Virus record (IMG/VR): IMGVR_UViG_3300037847_002801
Location: 1-29,699 of that record
From: a virus
Length of the DNA stretch: 29,699 bases
Reading direction: 5' to 3' (one strand)
The notes beneath the pieces were generated by a model. The model saw only the letters and a program-made list of their open reading frames with translations. It ran no database searches and had not been told where the DNA came from. Position numbers and translations under genes: made by a program. How positions within the stretch are numbered: the first letter of the stretch is position 1; each line of letters begins with the position of its first letter. Positions 8,301 to 15,435 of the stretch are shown one piece after another.

Positions 8301-11134
8301 TATCTCAACAAATTTCAGAAATTGATGAACGGTTAGATGCAATGGAGGCGGCTGACCGGCCAGAAGACACAGGTCAACATACTTACGGAGGTAGTGGTCA
8401 CAGTAATACATTACATACCAAGTTAGATGCTGACACAAGAGCCATCGCTCAGGCCGGTCAACATCTCCAAAAAAATCTCAGTCCAGAAGAGATGGCACAC
8501 ATTTTTGACCCTACACTCGACCACGATACTGTAGCGGCTAATGTTCGTATGTTTGCAAAAATGGCAAATGACTTTTTGCAAATGGCCCCACACGAAAGTC
8601 ACGGTATACACACTCAAGGTAACACGGTATATACAGAACAGGGTAACCAGCCTCAAGCAGAAGTTGGTAAAGGTATCAAAGGCTTGGTAAGAAGAGCAGG
8701 TACACCGATTGACCTAGAGGGGTTATTTGAAGAAGGAGATGAAAACGCAGTAAGTCAGTTAATGGATGTACTTGGATACGACAAGAAAAATCCGCAACTT
8801 CGTCAAACTGCAATTACTTATATGCAATACCTCGCTACGCAAAGAGCAGGTAAGTCATTTGCACCTGTCATGACAGTTAGACAGGTCTTTGAAAGTATGT
8901 ATCCTGATATTGATGTCGATGAAGTGCTTTCTAAAACTAAGAAAGAACACGGTGCGGCTAAGCGTGACCCTGAGTCAGTTAGTAAAATTAAAAATTTATT
9001 TTCTTCACTAGGTAGTGAACAGGCTCGTAAACAATTGGGTCTTGATATACACATGGCTCATAGCACTGATGACCGACATCCCAAAGACACCTTTACTACA
9101 AAGCCCTCCAGATTTGGAAATGCCAAGCGGAAGAGAGACAGGAGTGCAGACCGTTATCATAACTTGGTTCAAAAATTAAATTCAATTGTCACAGAACTAC
9201 CAGAAGTTGAGGCTGCTAAAGAAACATTTGAAGAAAAGAGTGGATTGAACAGAGTGCCAGTTGATAGGTTCAATCACGACTCTCATACAGTCAACAGTTA
9301 CTACAATTCTTCTGGATTCAGGCACGAGTTCGGACACCACTTTAGGCCCAATTTTGACTATGACATTTCTCCAAACGGCGAAGTGTCTATCAAGTTAATG
9401 CCGCAGGGTCACTCTCAGAGACTGGTGCCGCCTTTGCTTAACTTTTGGCAAGCCATATCTCCTCCAGAGTGGATAAACATGCTTCAATCACAAGACCCTA
9501 TGCATGTAAACGCAAGGGCTATGATGAATACACCTGATAGATTAGGGCCACAATTTATACAAAACTCAGTCGGTCACCGACCTAACAAAGACATACACAG
9601 TACAACAAAGTCGATGGGACTTGCTGACTTGACCAATCCTGATTTGATTCGTAAGGACTTGGGTCCAGAAGTACCTATTCTCCAACCTATGCATCGTATA
9701 TTTGAAATTAGTGACCTTGAACATTTGCGTGGATTCTCAGGTGATTGGGTAGTCTCACATATGCCAGAAGGTCGAAGAGGCTTTGTTAAGAAAGAAGATG
9801 ACAAGGTAGAATCAGAAACATTTGACCTGTCCGATGAAGACAAGAAAAATTTCAAAGAAGTAACTGACGAGGACTTCAATGCTGATGTCATAAAGTTAGA
9901 AGATGGTTACTACATCTTTGATGTCATAGAGTTTGCTGGTAAAGAAGTGCACGAAGTTCCTATATCTGACCGAATCAAAATACTGAGAGGTGGTATGGAA
10001 GGTATACAGAATGTACACTTACCCAGTGCCAGCGACACTCGGCTTACAGATGATGCAGGGCTTGCATCTACTATCAAGGATTTGAAGAAAGAACACGACA
10101 GTCTTTTGCTGCGAGATGCTAAATCAGTTTACATGGCTGGTGAGTTGAGACATCCAAAGTGGGTTATGCTTAAGCCCGGACAGGATGTTGTCCTCAGAGT
10201 GTTAGAACGAAGAGGCAACGGACCTTACACATACAGGCTTGGCACTGGGCCTATCACTCAAGATGAGAGCATCGGTAATCGTGCTGTCGAATCAGACGGA
10301 GAAACTTACATGGATGTGGGGGCTGCTTTCAATAGTCCTGAAAAGTACAACGAAGGTGACCATGTACGTGTCAATGTCGCTAATGTCAGTAAAGTAGAGT
10401 CAGCAGAAGATAACACTGTATATACTTTGACAGGTTCTGAAATCGTAGGAGAAGCCGAAGGAGAAGGTTTGGTCAGTCAAGAAACGCTTGGTATGCTTGC
10501 AAAGTCAGAAGATACACAGTGGCTTTGTGAAGTTCACAGGGCTAAGTCGGGTATACGAGTAATTATGCCACAGGGAGATGTCGTGTACAAGGCTACAGAA
10601 TCAGGAGAGCATTGGACAGTGCACAGTCCTCTTTCTAGTAACGACTATCTTATCCGTTTGTCAGAAAGTCAAAGGGTGTATTGGAGTCCAATAGCAGGTG
10701 CACTTCTCAAGGCCGATGTTGAAATTAAAGAAGAAGTTCACGAGAGTCAAGGTGATGCAAAGCCTCTCATCCCTCCAAAGAAGATACAAGATGCAGAATG
10801 GTGGAAAAAGAAAGAAAAGCAAAAGGTATTGGTCAAAGGTCTCTCACTTGTTGACAAGTTTCTCAAGAGTTCTATAGGTGCAGTTGGGGCGGCTAATGCT
10901 GGAGCCAAGGGCCTAGGGTTAGACTATGCTACGCCTATAGAATCGCCTATGGGTCCGACAAACCTCCATGACGAGAAGACAATGCCAGATTATGACAATC
11001 GAAAGAGGCCCGGAGAAGACTATACTATTCCAGAAAAAGAAGAGGACGGAGAGCCTGACAAGCACATGGTAATTCCTGTAGAAAACGGGACATTGGAGAT
11101 TGATTCTGAAAAAGCCATAGTTCGTACCAATTAA
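5357..11134 (+). CDS. Giant virion-region protein with a degenerate DNA-ligase-like C-terminal domain
   Basis: About 1925 residues from the ATG at 5357 (a GTG at 5354 is possible). It sits between portal and prohead protease, where such a large gene is unusual. Visible parts: a helical N-terminus; an acidic linker around 595-635; a coiled coil around 858-914; HEFGH at about 1324-1328; then, around 1455-1720, a segment that follows ATP-dependent DNA ligases in order. GDWVVSHMPEGRR occupies the place of motif I (KxDG), but the lysine is replaced by Met. FDVIEFAGKEV...PISDRIKIL (about 1522-1545) matches the FDLL...PLxER block. LLLRDAKSVYMAGE...WVMLKP (about 1590-1608) matches motifs IV-V. A beta-rich OB-like part with YNEGDHVRVNVANVSKV follows. 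The key catalytic residues look lost, so a DNA-binding or structural role is inferred. It may be a minor capsid or ejected protein. There are no membrane segments. Confidence 0.75.
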   Translation: MILRDTPLDTLDRARVTFVKSLHDGIGKPDAGAEFYLAAVSAERKGYELSSDDESLIRMFHSVINKEAYEDTKVTMTGPSSRFNLDQEMGLEETLAQHGGGVQQQNVGMMLAQNGGQLSDMPSYKEDRVVPPNPALGFSGMQFQMTDGHPDDQYRTHNFLGSDMNPVHGKMHTLVSGFYKKGKDGISQSEKDAHKETRWEDHVSMDNAADFLVRPYHYGQLDTDNATNHALYEKDYMDWKLASPSLVEQITDNFAQQGIFDENQIEDALRNLHLNSKEKEWESNFGLMDYLFGMEWLSPDERNRAYEHMAKHGVSNDDKPLRFNRHDNNPDFIPRLIRNFQQRFSGLYNHWIRNPKGPGEPTKNIPMRLSEEAENIKTIHNYNAMTNHQTFGKKNSYERAVDYYNKMLPLLLDEGEDSAYRLSYSQVPSLYTNEAGDIEELGVKPIEEKVPTGEKDHAGKPVYTTRHNHPNFRLMNLLLNIDKDGKLYEDEQHPLWGMSWNKSDSPFTQDEIDEILKEREKQALQEEGAARTARNHGIFHYGSFVDENDYDYTDDSETLGTYWHRPFFKGGLGKHPNELFNLLHHHSLLFNPEFAEQEEEADPRGSIDLSDYYPEGMIEEEEEKKDEKTPTGYTPRISTDGKRRESLLFGKTKSGNSIDIRHNLSGSQLINSMLPLLGPFAHPNQNLFQLMEKGKVKNMNVRGDVQDASMNMSPYNAFHSSSKKGISGENRQVSRHTASSDGAFVNQQNRIRHDARERGDNATAHLARSKLNGKVANHLTTINPFSLKQKNPFSQHGFRTMNSHIYHDIGKRLGFSQAPMMPYPSVLQPNDARTSSTLHFDEDHDRTLDKEPFIPLADYDNAIDQVESDYSQALLNLERAKFDKDSEKYKDTKKIIDEEYERRLARIESKFQMKQTPAGSIRMGTQSIEVPSIMLKPVLSAPQPEQGEEGIGENYANLVSNHSRLSDILENENLSPDERKGISQQISEIDERLDAMEAADRPEDTGQHTYGGSGHSNTLHTKLDADTRAIAQAGQHLQKNLSPEEMAHIFDPTLDHDTVAANVRMFAKMANDFLQMAPHESHGIHTQGNTVYTEQGNQPQAEVGKGIKGLVRRAGTPIDLEGLFEEGDENAVSQLMDVLGYDKKNPQLRQTAITYMQYLATQRAGKSFAPVMTVRQVFESMYPDIDVDEVLSKTKKEHGAAKRDPESVSKIKNLFSSLGSEQARKQLGLDIHMAHSTDDRHPKDTFTTKPSRFGNAKRKRDRSADRYHNLVQKLNSIVTELPEVEAAKETFEEKSGLNRVPVDRFNHDSHTVNSYYNSSGFRHEFGHHFRPNFDYDISPNGEVSIKLMPQGHSQRLVPPLLNFWQAISPPEWINMLQSQDPMHVNARAMMNTPDRLGPQFIQNSVGHRPNKDIHSTTKSMGLADLTNPDLIRKDLGPEVPILQPMHRIFEISDLEHLRGFSGDWVVSHMPEGRRGFVKKEDDKVESETFDLSDEDKKNFKEVTDEDFNADVIKLEDGYYIFDVIEFAGKEVHEVPISDRIKILRGGMEGIQNVHLPSASDTRLTDDAGLASTIKDLKKEHDSLLLRDAKSVYMAGELRHPKWVMLKPGQDVVLRVLERRGNGPYTYRLGTGPITQDESIGNRAVESDGETYMDVGAAFNSPEKYNEGDHVRVNVANVSKVESAEDNTVYTLTGSEIVGEAEGEGLVSQETLGMLAKSEDTQWLCEVHRAKSGIRVIMPQGDVVYKATESGEHWTVHSPLSSNDYLIRLSESQRVYWSPIAGALLKADVEIKEEVHESQGDAKPLIPPKKIQDAEWWKKKEKQKVLVKGLSLVDKFLKSSIGAVGAANAGAKGLGLDYATPIESPMGPTNLHDEKTMPDYDNRKRPGEDYTIPEKEEDGEPDKHMVIPVENGTLEIDSEKAIVRTN

Positions 11135-11139
11135 TATAG
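11131..11139 (+). promoter_or_regulatory. TATA-like box for a leaderless protease-scaffold transcript
   Basis: TTAATATAG overlaps the stop of the giant gene and lies 24-32 bases before the ATG at 11163. The bases between (atgaatattc tctatagaaa) hold no Shine-Dalgarno sequence, while most nearby genes have one. The distance fits an archaeal promoter driving a leaderless mRNA that begins the capsid-assembly genes. This rests on spacing and composition only. Confidence 0.35.
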
Positions 11140-11162
11140 TATGAATATTCTCTATAGAAACA

Positions 11163-12560
11163 ATGGCAGCGGTTGCGGCACTAAGGACTTCCCCCGTAAA
11201 TCACGGTGGTAGCATTAGTATTCTCAAGGCTGACAATGACCTTGTAATCGCTGGATATGCCAGCGTAGAAATGGTAGACAAGCAAGGTGACCTTATCACT
11301 CGTAATGCTTTGAAAGATGCTTTTGGCGACTTTATGAAAGCAGACGGTTTCCGAAATGTGCAACTTGCACACTCTAATATTCAAGTGGGAAGCGTTATCC
11401 CATCTTACACTGACTCAAACGGTCGTGTTTGGAAGTCTGGCGTCGATGACGCTGGAATGTTTGTAGTCATCAAACTACGTGATGACATCGAAAAGGCTCG
11501 TGAAGTAGCCAATGAAATTCGCAAAGGTGCCCTTCGTGGGTTCAGTATTGGAGGACAAGCGTTCAAGAGAATGCGAAAGAGTGACCAGCAACATGGTGAC
11601 TATACAGAAATCTCCAAACTTGAACTTCATGAAGTAACTATTTGCGAGAAAGGTATTAACCCGGAGGCGACATTCCGTATATTGAAGGAGGACACATCTA
11701 TGACAAATGAAGATAATGTATTGGGCGAATTGTCTACTGTGCTTGACAGACTGAATGGCCGATTAGACGCCATGGAAAAAGGCGAAATGCCAGAAGGTCT
11801 GAAAGAACACATGGAAGACAAGGATAAGAAAAAAGAAAAAGACGAAGGTGAAGAAATGGCCGAAGAAGGAGAAGACAAAAAAATGTACGGTGCTGAACAC
11901 AAAGGTATGCACGGTGACATGGCAAAAGGAGAATACTCCGATGTTATCTCAAGCGAATACCTAAACTGGATGGAAAACACTCTAAAATCACAAGGTGTTG
12001 ACATTGGCGGTGCTCGTGCTCACTTCGATGACATTTCCAAGGCTAACCTCGGCAGCACTCCTGAGCAAATCGGTGACGGTGCTGAATACTTTGCAGGACA
12101 AGTAAAGGGTCGTGCTCAAGAAAGTGGCTCCCCATCAACTAACGCTATTGGTAAACTCAACAGCGGTGGCAGTGGAGAAGTCGCTAAAGGATACTTGCAC
12201 CCTGACGCTGTTTCCGCTTCTGACTTGGAAGCCGCTTACGAAGTCTACAAAGCCGCTGCTTTGGAAGAACAATTCAAGAGCAACTTGGGCAACGTCTTCG
12301 CTGACAGACTCCAAAAGGAACTTTACAGTGAAGCACAAGCCAAAGAAGCAGCATCTTTCGATGCTCGCACACCACTCGCTAACATTGAGAAAGCATTGAG
12401 CGACCTCAGTGACAGAATCGACAACATCAGCAAATCTGCTCCAGAAGCAGGAACTGAAATCAAAAAGCAACTTTCCACCGTGGAGATTCCCTCAACCGAG
12501 GAACTCGCCAATATGGACTGGAGTGACGTACACCGTCTCGCCGGGAGCGTGTGGAACTAA
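11163..12560 (+). CDS. Prohead maturation protease fused to a capsid scaffold
   Basis: 465 residues. Residues 1-175 match the HK97-type prohead protease fold (families S78/U35): NDLVIAGYASVEMVDKQGD, the catalytic His in VQLAHSN (H70), the nucleophile Ser in GALRGFSIGG (S128), and the acidic block LELHEVTICEKGINPEA. From about 180 the protein becomes a charged, helical scaffold: an acidic Lys/Glu-rich run (residues about 215-245), then Ala-rich helices, ending with MDWSDVHRLAGSVWN. The protease would assemble inside the prohead with the scaffold, digest it and trim capsid subunits. The start ATG has no ribosome-binding site, in contrast to the strong internal site described for the nested scaffold. 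The major capsid gene follows after 12 bases. Confidence 0.9.
   Translation: MAAVAALRTSPVNHGGSISILKADNDLVIAGYASVEMVDKQGDLITRNALKDAFGDFMKADGFRNVQLAHSNIQVGSVIPSYTDSNGRVWKSGVDDAGMFVVIKLRDDIEKAREVANEIRKGALRGFSIGGQAFKRMRKSDQQHGDYTEISKLELHEVTICEKGINPEATFRILKEDTSMTNEDNVLGELSTVLDRLNGRLDAMEKGEMPEGLKEHMEDKDKKKEKDEGEEMAEEGEDKKMYGAEHKGMHGDMAKGEYSDVISSEYLNWMENTLKSQGVDIGGARAHFDDISKANLGSTPEQIGDGAEYFAGQVKGRAQESGSPSTNAIGKLNSGGSGEVAKGYLHPDAVSASDLEAAYEVYKAAALEEQFKSNLGNVFADRLQKELYSEAQAKEAASFDARTPLANIEKALSDLSDRIDNISKSAPEAGTEIKKQLSTVEIPSTEELANMDWSDVHRLAGSVWN
11685..11691 (+). promoter_or_regulatory. Internal ribosome-binding site for a nested scaffold
   Basis: AAGGAGG lies inside the protease-scaffold frame and is followed by eight bases and an in-frame ATG at 11700. 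This is one of the best ribosome-binding sites in the window, and it falls exactly at the boundary between protease and scaffold domains. Confidence 0.6.
11700..12560 (+). CDS. Nested capsid scaffold made from an internal in-frame start
   Basis: The same frame as the protease fusion, beginning at M180 (MTNEDNVLGELSTVLDRLNG) and sharing its stop; 286 residues. The start has AAGGAGG at an ideal eight-base distance. In phage lambda the scaffold Nu3 is made this way from inside the protease gene C, giving much more scaffold than protease. The protein here is what a scaffold should be: highly charged, helical and coiled-coil-prone, with a short conserved C-terminal peptide likely to contact the shell. 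The arrangement is inferred from sequence; the alternative is that only the fusion is made. Confidence 0.55.
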   Translation: MTNEDNVLGELSTVLDRLNGRLDAMEKGEMPEGLKEHMEDKDKKKEKDEGEEMAEEGEDKKMYGAEHKGMHGDMAKGEYSDVISSEYLNWMENTLKSQGVDIGGARAHFDDISKANLGSTPEQIGDGAEYFAGQVKGRAQESGSPSTNAIGKLNSGGSGEVAKGYLHPDAVSASDLEAAYEVYKAAALEEQFKSNLGNVFADRLQKELYSEAQAKEAASFDARTPLANIEKALSDLSDRIDNISKSAPEAGTEIKKQLSTVEIPSTEELANMDWSDVHRLAGSVWN

Positions 12561-12572
12561 GGAGGAATTTAA

Positions 12573-13745
12573 ATGGCAAGAAATTACATGAGAACAGTAA
12601 ACGATATGGAGCGTTATTATTACGGCGCAGGAAGTTCAATGGGCTACTCTTACAGTGGCTCTGAACTTTTGAAAGCCGATGCACCGCTCTTGAGCACAAC
12701 CGCTGGTACATACCAAGCAATCTACGGTCGAAAAGTCTGGAGTCAATTGAACCAAGAGTTCAACGCTTTCAGTATTCTACCTAAGAAACCATGGGACCGA
12801 AGTGGATGGAGAGTTGTAACCGCTCGTCCTGACACCACAAAAGGTGGAGGCATTGCTGAGAACGGAACACTTCCAGACACAACCAAGCCTACTTTCCAAA
12901 ACGTGGCAGCCAAGCCAAAGACCATTGCTCACTCATTCGATATGTCTGAGACAGCAATTTTCCTTAACGACAAGGATGACGGTCTTGGTGACATCCGCAG
13001 CGTCTTGAAAGAAGAAATGGGTAAGCACCACGCAGAGATGATTAACGAAATGCTCTTGCAAGATGTAGACACCCCTGCTGGAAACGACTACGAGTCTCTT
13101 GACCGTATCACTTGTGGCGCACTCGAAACTGGTGCTAACACTGCTAACAAAATGCGATTTGACAGCAGCGGTACTACTTACGGTAGCCTAACTGATGCAG
13201 ACATTTACTCAATTGACAGAAATGCTACAGCCAATGCTTGGTCCGAAGCAGAAGTCAACACTTCTGGTACAAAAGGAACAAACCGCAACTTGTCACTTGA
13301 CATCATGGATGACCTCTTCCAGAAAATCTGGGTACGTGGTGGAAATCCTAAAGTCATCTTGACTGGATACGACACTTTGATGAGAATCCAACAACTCTTG
13401 CAAAGCCAACAGAGGTTCATGGAAGAGAAGAGAGTGGTTCCAACCTACAACGGTGTGAAAGGTGTACCCGGTGTCGAAGCCGGATTCATCGTCGCTACCT
13501 ACAACGGTGTTCCAATCATTCCTTCCAAGGATGTACAACCAGACGGTATCAGCAGAATGTACATGTTTGACACTGACTACCTTTACTTTAGCACAGCAAA
13601 ACCAACTCAATACTTTGAGAGCGGAATTGAAACTGGCGACCCATTCGCTATCAACCGCCTCGGACAAGAGGGACTTTACCGAACCATGGGTGAAGTTTGG
13701 ACAACTTTCTTTGGAGGACAAGGTTCAATCCGTGACCTCTCTTGA
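12573..13745 (+). CDS. Major capsid protein, HK97 fold
   Basis: 390 residues, started by a strong ribosome-binding site (GGAGG, seven bases before the ATG). It is the shell subunit. It lies directly after the protease-scaffold, the standard order. The N-terminal segment ELLKADAPLLSTTAGTYQA leads into an extended arm and the GWRVVTARPDTTKGGGIAEN region typical of HK97-like shells. The second half has the usual A/P-domain pattern: NPKVILTGYDTL, then YNGVPIIPSKDV, then MYMFDTDYLYFSTAKPTQ, ending LYRTMGEVWTTFFGG. There is no long delta domain, consistent with a separate scaffold; the first 30-35 residues might be removed by the protease. Codon use matches the neighbours. The fold call rests on layout and pattern, not on a database search. 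Confidence 0.88.
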   Translation: MARNYMRTVNDMERYYYGAGSSMGYSYSGSELLKADAPLLSTTAGTYQAIYGRKVWSQLNQEFNAFSILPKKPWDRSGWRVVTARPDTTKGGGIAENGTLPDTTKPTFQNVAAKPKTIAHSFDMSETAIFLNDKDDGLGDIRSVLKEEMGKHHAEMINEMLLQDVDTPAGNDYESLDRITCGALETGANTANKMRFDSSGTTYGSLTDADIYSIDRNATANAWSEAEVNTSGTKGTNRNLSLDIMDDLFQKIWVRGGNPKVILTGYDTLMRIQQLLQSQQRFMEEKRVVPTYNGVKGVPGVEAGFIVATYNGVPIIPSKDVQPDGISRMYMFDTDYLYFSTAKPTQYFESGIETGDPFAINRLGQEGLYRTMGEVWTTFFGGQGSIRDLS

Positions 13746-13780
13746 GGATAATGGTGAAAAAAAACAGGAGATGAAAAAAT

Positions 13781-14242
13781 ATGCCACACAGTAATTTAAC
13801 AGTAGAACACACCTTTTTGGACATAGGACTACACGGAGGAGCACCAAATGTTTACCCGTTGTCAGCAGGCTCTTCGGAAGCCAACACAGCATGGTTAAGC
13901 GGAACAGCAGCACCGGGCACTTATCCCGGTGCTCTAACTGGTTTCCAAGCAAGTAACACAAGTTCCAATGCAACACCGGGACAAGTAAGACTAATTTCAC
14001 TTCGTGTAAAGTGTACTGACGAAGATGCAACAACAACATTTGATGTCAACGCATACGATGAAAACTTGAATTATATCCTATCTTGTATATCAGCGTGGAA
14101 TGATACCGATGCTGACGAAGGAGTAATTTCACAAGCAGCAGGTACAAACAAAGCGTTTACAGTAAACTGGGAATTAGGTACAATTACGTTTGATGTTGCT
14201 ACTGACAACGATATAGTTCACTTGACATTTATCGCTGCTTGA
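13781..14242 (+). CDS. Small beta-rich head protein, possible capsid decoration
   Basis: 153 residues, preceded by GGAGATG about nine bases upstream. The sequence is rich in Thr, Asn, Ala and Gly with alternating hydrophobic residues (VRLISLRVKCTDEDATTTFDV, ITFDVATDNDIVHLTFIAA), pointing to a beta-sandwich. It directly follows the major capsid gene, where cement or decoration proteins are often encoded. No named family is recognised; the decoration role is inferred from position and fold prediction. The next gene overlaps or abuts its stop, so it is co-translated with its neighbour. Confidence 0.65.
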   Translation: MPHSNLTVEHTFLDIGLHGGAPNVYPLSAGSSEANTAWLSGTAAPGTYPGALTGFQASNTSSNATPGQVRLISLRVKCTDEDATTTFDVNAYDENLNYILSCISAWNDTDADEGVISQAAGTNKAFTVNWELGTITFDVATDNDIVHLTFIAA

Positions 14243-14253
14243 GGTGGGTAACT

Positions 14254-14625
14254 TTGCCTACAGTAACCTTTCTAGGACCCTTCCCTGACAGAGCCTTGCC
14301 CGACATGAAGCGGGTTAAGGCTCTCAGGGGGGTTCCTGTAGAAGTCAGCGAAGAATGGTTAGCGAGAAACGTGCATCTATTGATGCCTCGCTACTGGAGA
14401 GTTGAAGGCTACGAACAGACGGTAGACGAAGGAGACGACGGAATACCTGATGAAGGCTGGACAAAGAAGGACATCAGTGCTTGGCTCAAGGGCAAAGGCA
14501 GTGAAGTTTCTGGATACATGACCAAGACCAAAATGCTTGGCATGGTAGGAAATGTTCTTAACCCGAAAGCCGTAGAAGAAAATGAACTGGGCGAAGAGCC
14601 TACACAACAAAATGGAGATGAATAA
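14254..14625 (+). CDS. Small head-region protein with a C-terminal SAP/Rho-N-like helical motif
   Basis: I chose the TTG at 14254 (123 residues, MPTVTFLGPFPD) because GAGGTG sits about eight bases upstream; an earlier TTG at 14239 lies on the previous stop and would place that site inside the gene. After a short beta-rich N-terminus, residues about 70-100 read GWTKKDISAWLKGKGSEVSG followed by YMTKTKMLGMV, the helix-loop-helix pattern of SAP or Rho N-terminal-like motifs that often end small phage head proteins. The extreme C-terminus is acidic. A nucleic-acid or capsid-surface role is possible; function is not known. Confidence 0.65.
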   Translation: MPTVTFLGPFPDRALPDMKRVKALRGVPVEVSEEWLARNVHLLMPRYWRVEGYEQTVDEGDDGIPDEGWTKKDISAWLKGKGSEVSGYMTKTKMLGMVGNVLNPKAVEENELGEEPTQQNGDE

Positions 14626-14627
14626 AT

Positions 14628-14945
14628 ATGGCAGTAACATTTGACCAACGACCAACAGTATTTGGAGACAGAATTATCGTAACAGGAACATTTGAATCGG
14701 GTGACGCATCTATTGACTTGAGTTCAATGATGAGTTCAGTAGACGCTTGTATAGCAAACTTAAGCACTGCAGAAGGTGGGGTAGAAGTTGATGCTGCTAG
14801 TGCTCCCGGAGGCACTGTTGAAGTACAACCTGCACTTGATGTAAGTATTTCAGGAACCACTGTAAGTCTGACGACCTTTGCTGTTGGTGGACCCGCTGCT
14901 CCTAGTAATGGCGGAACTTTCCTCGCAATCGGACGACGTGGATGA
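14628..14945 (+). CDS. Hypothetical small beta-rich virion protein
   Basis: 105 residues, starting two bases after the previous stop with GGAGATGA inside the end of that gene. Composition is Ala, Gly, Ser, Thr and Val rich, with few charged residues and no helix of note; strands are predicted throughout (DRIIVTGTFESGDASIDLSS, GTTVSLTTFAVGG). It is close in style to other small surface or decoration proteins of the region. I recognise no family. It sits in a run of four small genes between capsid and connector. Confidence 0.6.
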   Translation: MAVTFDQRPTVFGDRIIVTGTFESGDASIDLSSMMSSVDACIANLSTAEGGVEVDAASAPGGTVEVQPALDVSISGTTVSLTTFAVGGPAAPSNGGTFLAIGRRG

Positions 14946-14960
14946 TTGAGGTGACGAATT

Positions 14961-15125
14961 ATGGCAAAGACAGCCACAATTCTAGGGCCTTATACACAAG
15001 AGCAGGTTAATTCCAAGACCGCTATCCAGACTGCAATAGTCACAGCGTTAGGTTCTAACACACCAATCAGTGCTGACCCGTTCATTATGCGAGGCAGTTT
15101 TTATGTACTTGTCACCACCAACTAA
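14961..15125 (+). CDS. Very small hypothetical protein of 54 residues
   Basis: Begins at ATG 14961 (MAKTATILGPYTQEQVNSKT) and ends at TAA 15123-15125 (FIMRGSFYVLVTTN). GAGGTGA lies six to seven bases before the start, one of the clearer sites in the window, and the frame fills the space between its two neighbours, which supports a real gene in spite of its size. The opening ILGPYT resembles the FLGPFP opening of the protein at 14254, perhaps a shared short beta motif. Function is unknown. Confidence 0.6.
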   Translation: MAKTATILGPYTQEQVNSKTAIQTAIVTALGSNTPISADPFIMRGSFYVLVTTN

Positions 15126-15139
15126 GGGGGGTGACTAAC

Positions 15140-15424
15140 ATGAAGACAGCCAACAACCTAGGACTGGACGATATAGAACGCTTACAGAAGCGTGGTATCA
15201 GATTCGATGAGTCTTACGGCGCATCGTTGAGGACAAACGAAGATAATCCTTTATCAGGTATCACACTGAAACAACGCAACCGTAATAAGAATGCAGGCGA
15301 TGTCCTCAACATCGGCTCAGGTACGAGGTGTAAGCATTGTGGAATGCTTTACTTCTGCTGGGTGGATAAGTGCAGGACTTGCAGCAAACCAATGGAATTC
15401 AATCTAGGACAAAAACAACAGTAG
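15140..15424 (+). CDS. Small zinc-ribbon protein
   Basis: 94 residues from the ATG at 15140, with GGGGGTGA five bases upstream; a GTG at 15131 overlaps that site and is less likely. The C-terminal third carries C64-x2-C67 and C78-x2-C81 with an extra C73 between them (TRCKHCGMLYFCWVDKCRTC), a compact zinc ribbon. The N-terminal two thirds are polar. Such ribbons mediate protein or DNA contacts. Together with the two ribbons in the portal it makes this head region unusually rich in zinc sites. The exact role is unknown. Confidence 0.7.
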   Translation: MKTANNLGLDDIERLQKRGIRFDESYGASLRTNEDNPLSGITLKQRNRNKNAGDVLNIGSGTRCKHCGMLYFCWVDKCRTCSKPMEFNLGQKQQ

Positions 15425-15435
15425 GAGAATAAAGC

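Noticed and set aside
11141-11157. Short frame starting ATG at 11141 before the protease
   Set aside because: It is out of frame with the protease, lacks a ribosome-binding site and does not encode a plausible product.
13293-13721. Long minus-strand open frames opposite the capsid gene (and similar ones at 5751-6122, 197-487, 21636-22058)
   Set aside because: They lie opposite well-supported plus-strand genes, have no ribosome-binding sites and look like frame shadows; none shows a recognisable domain.
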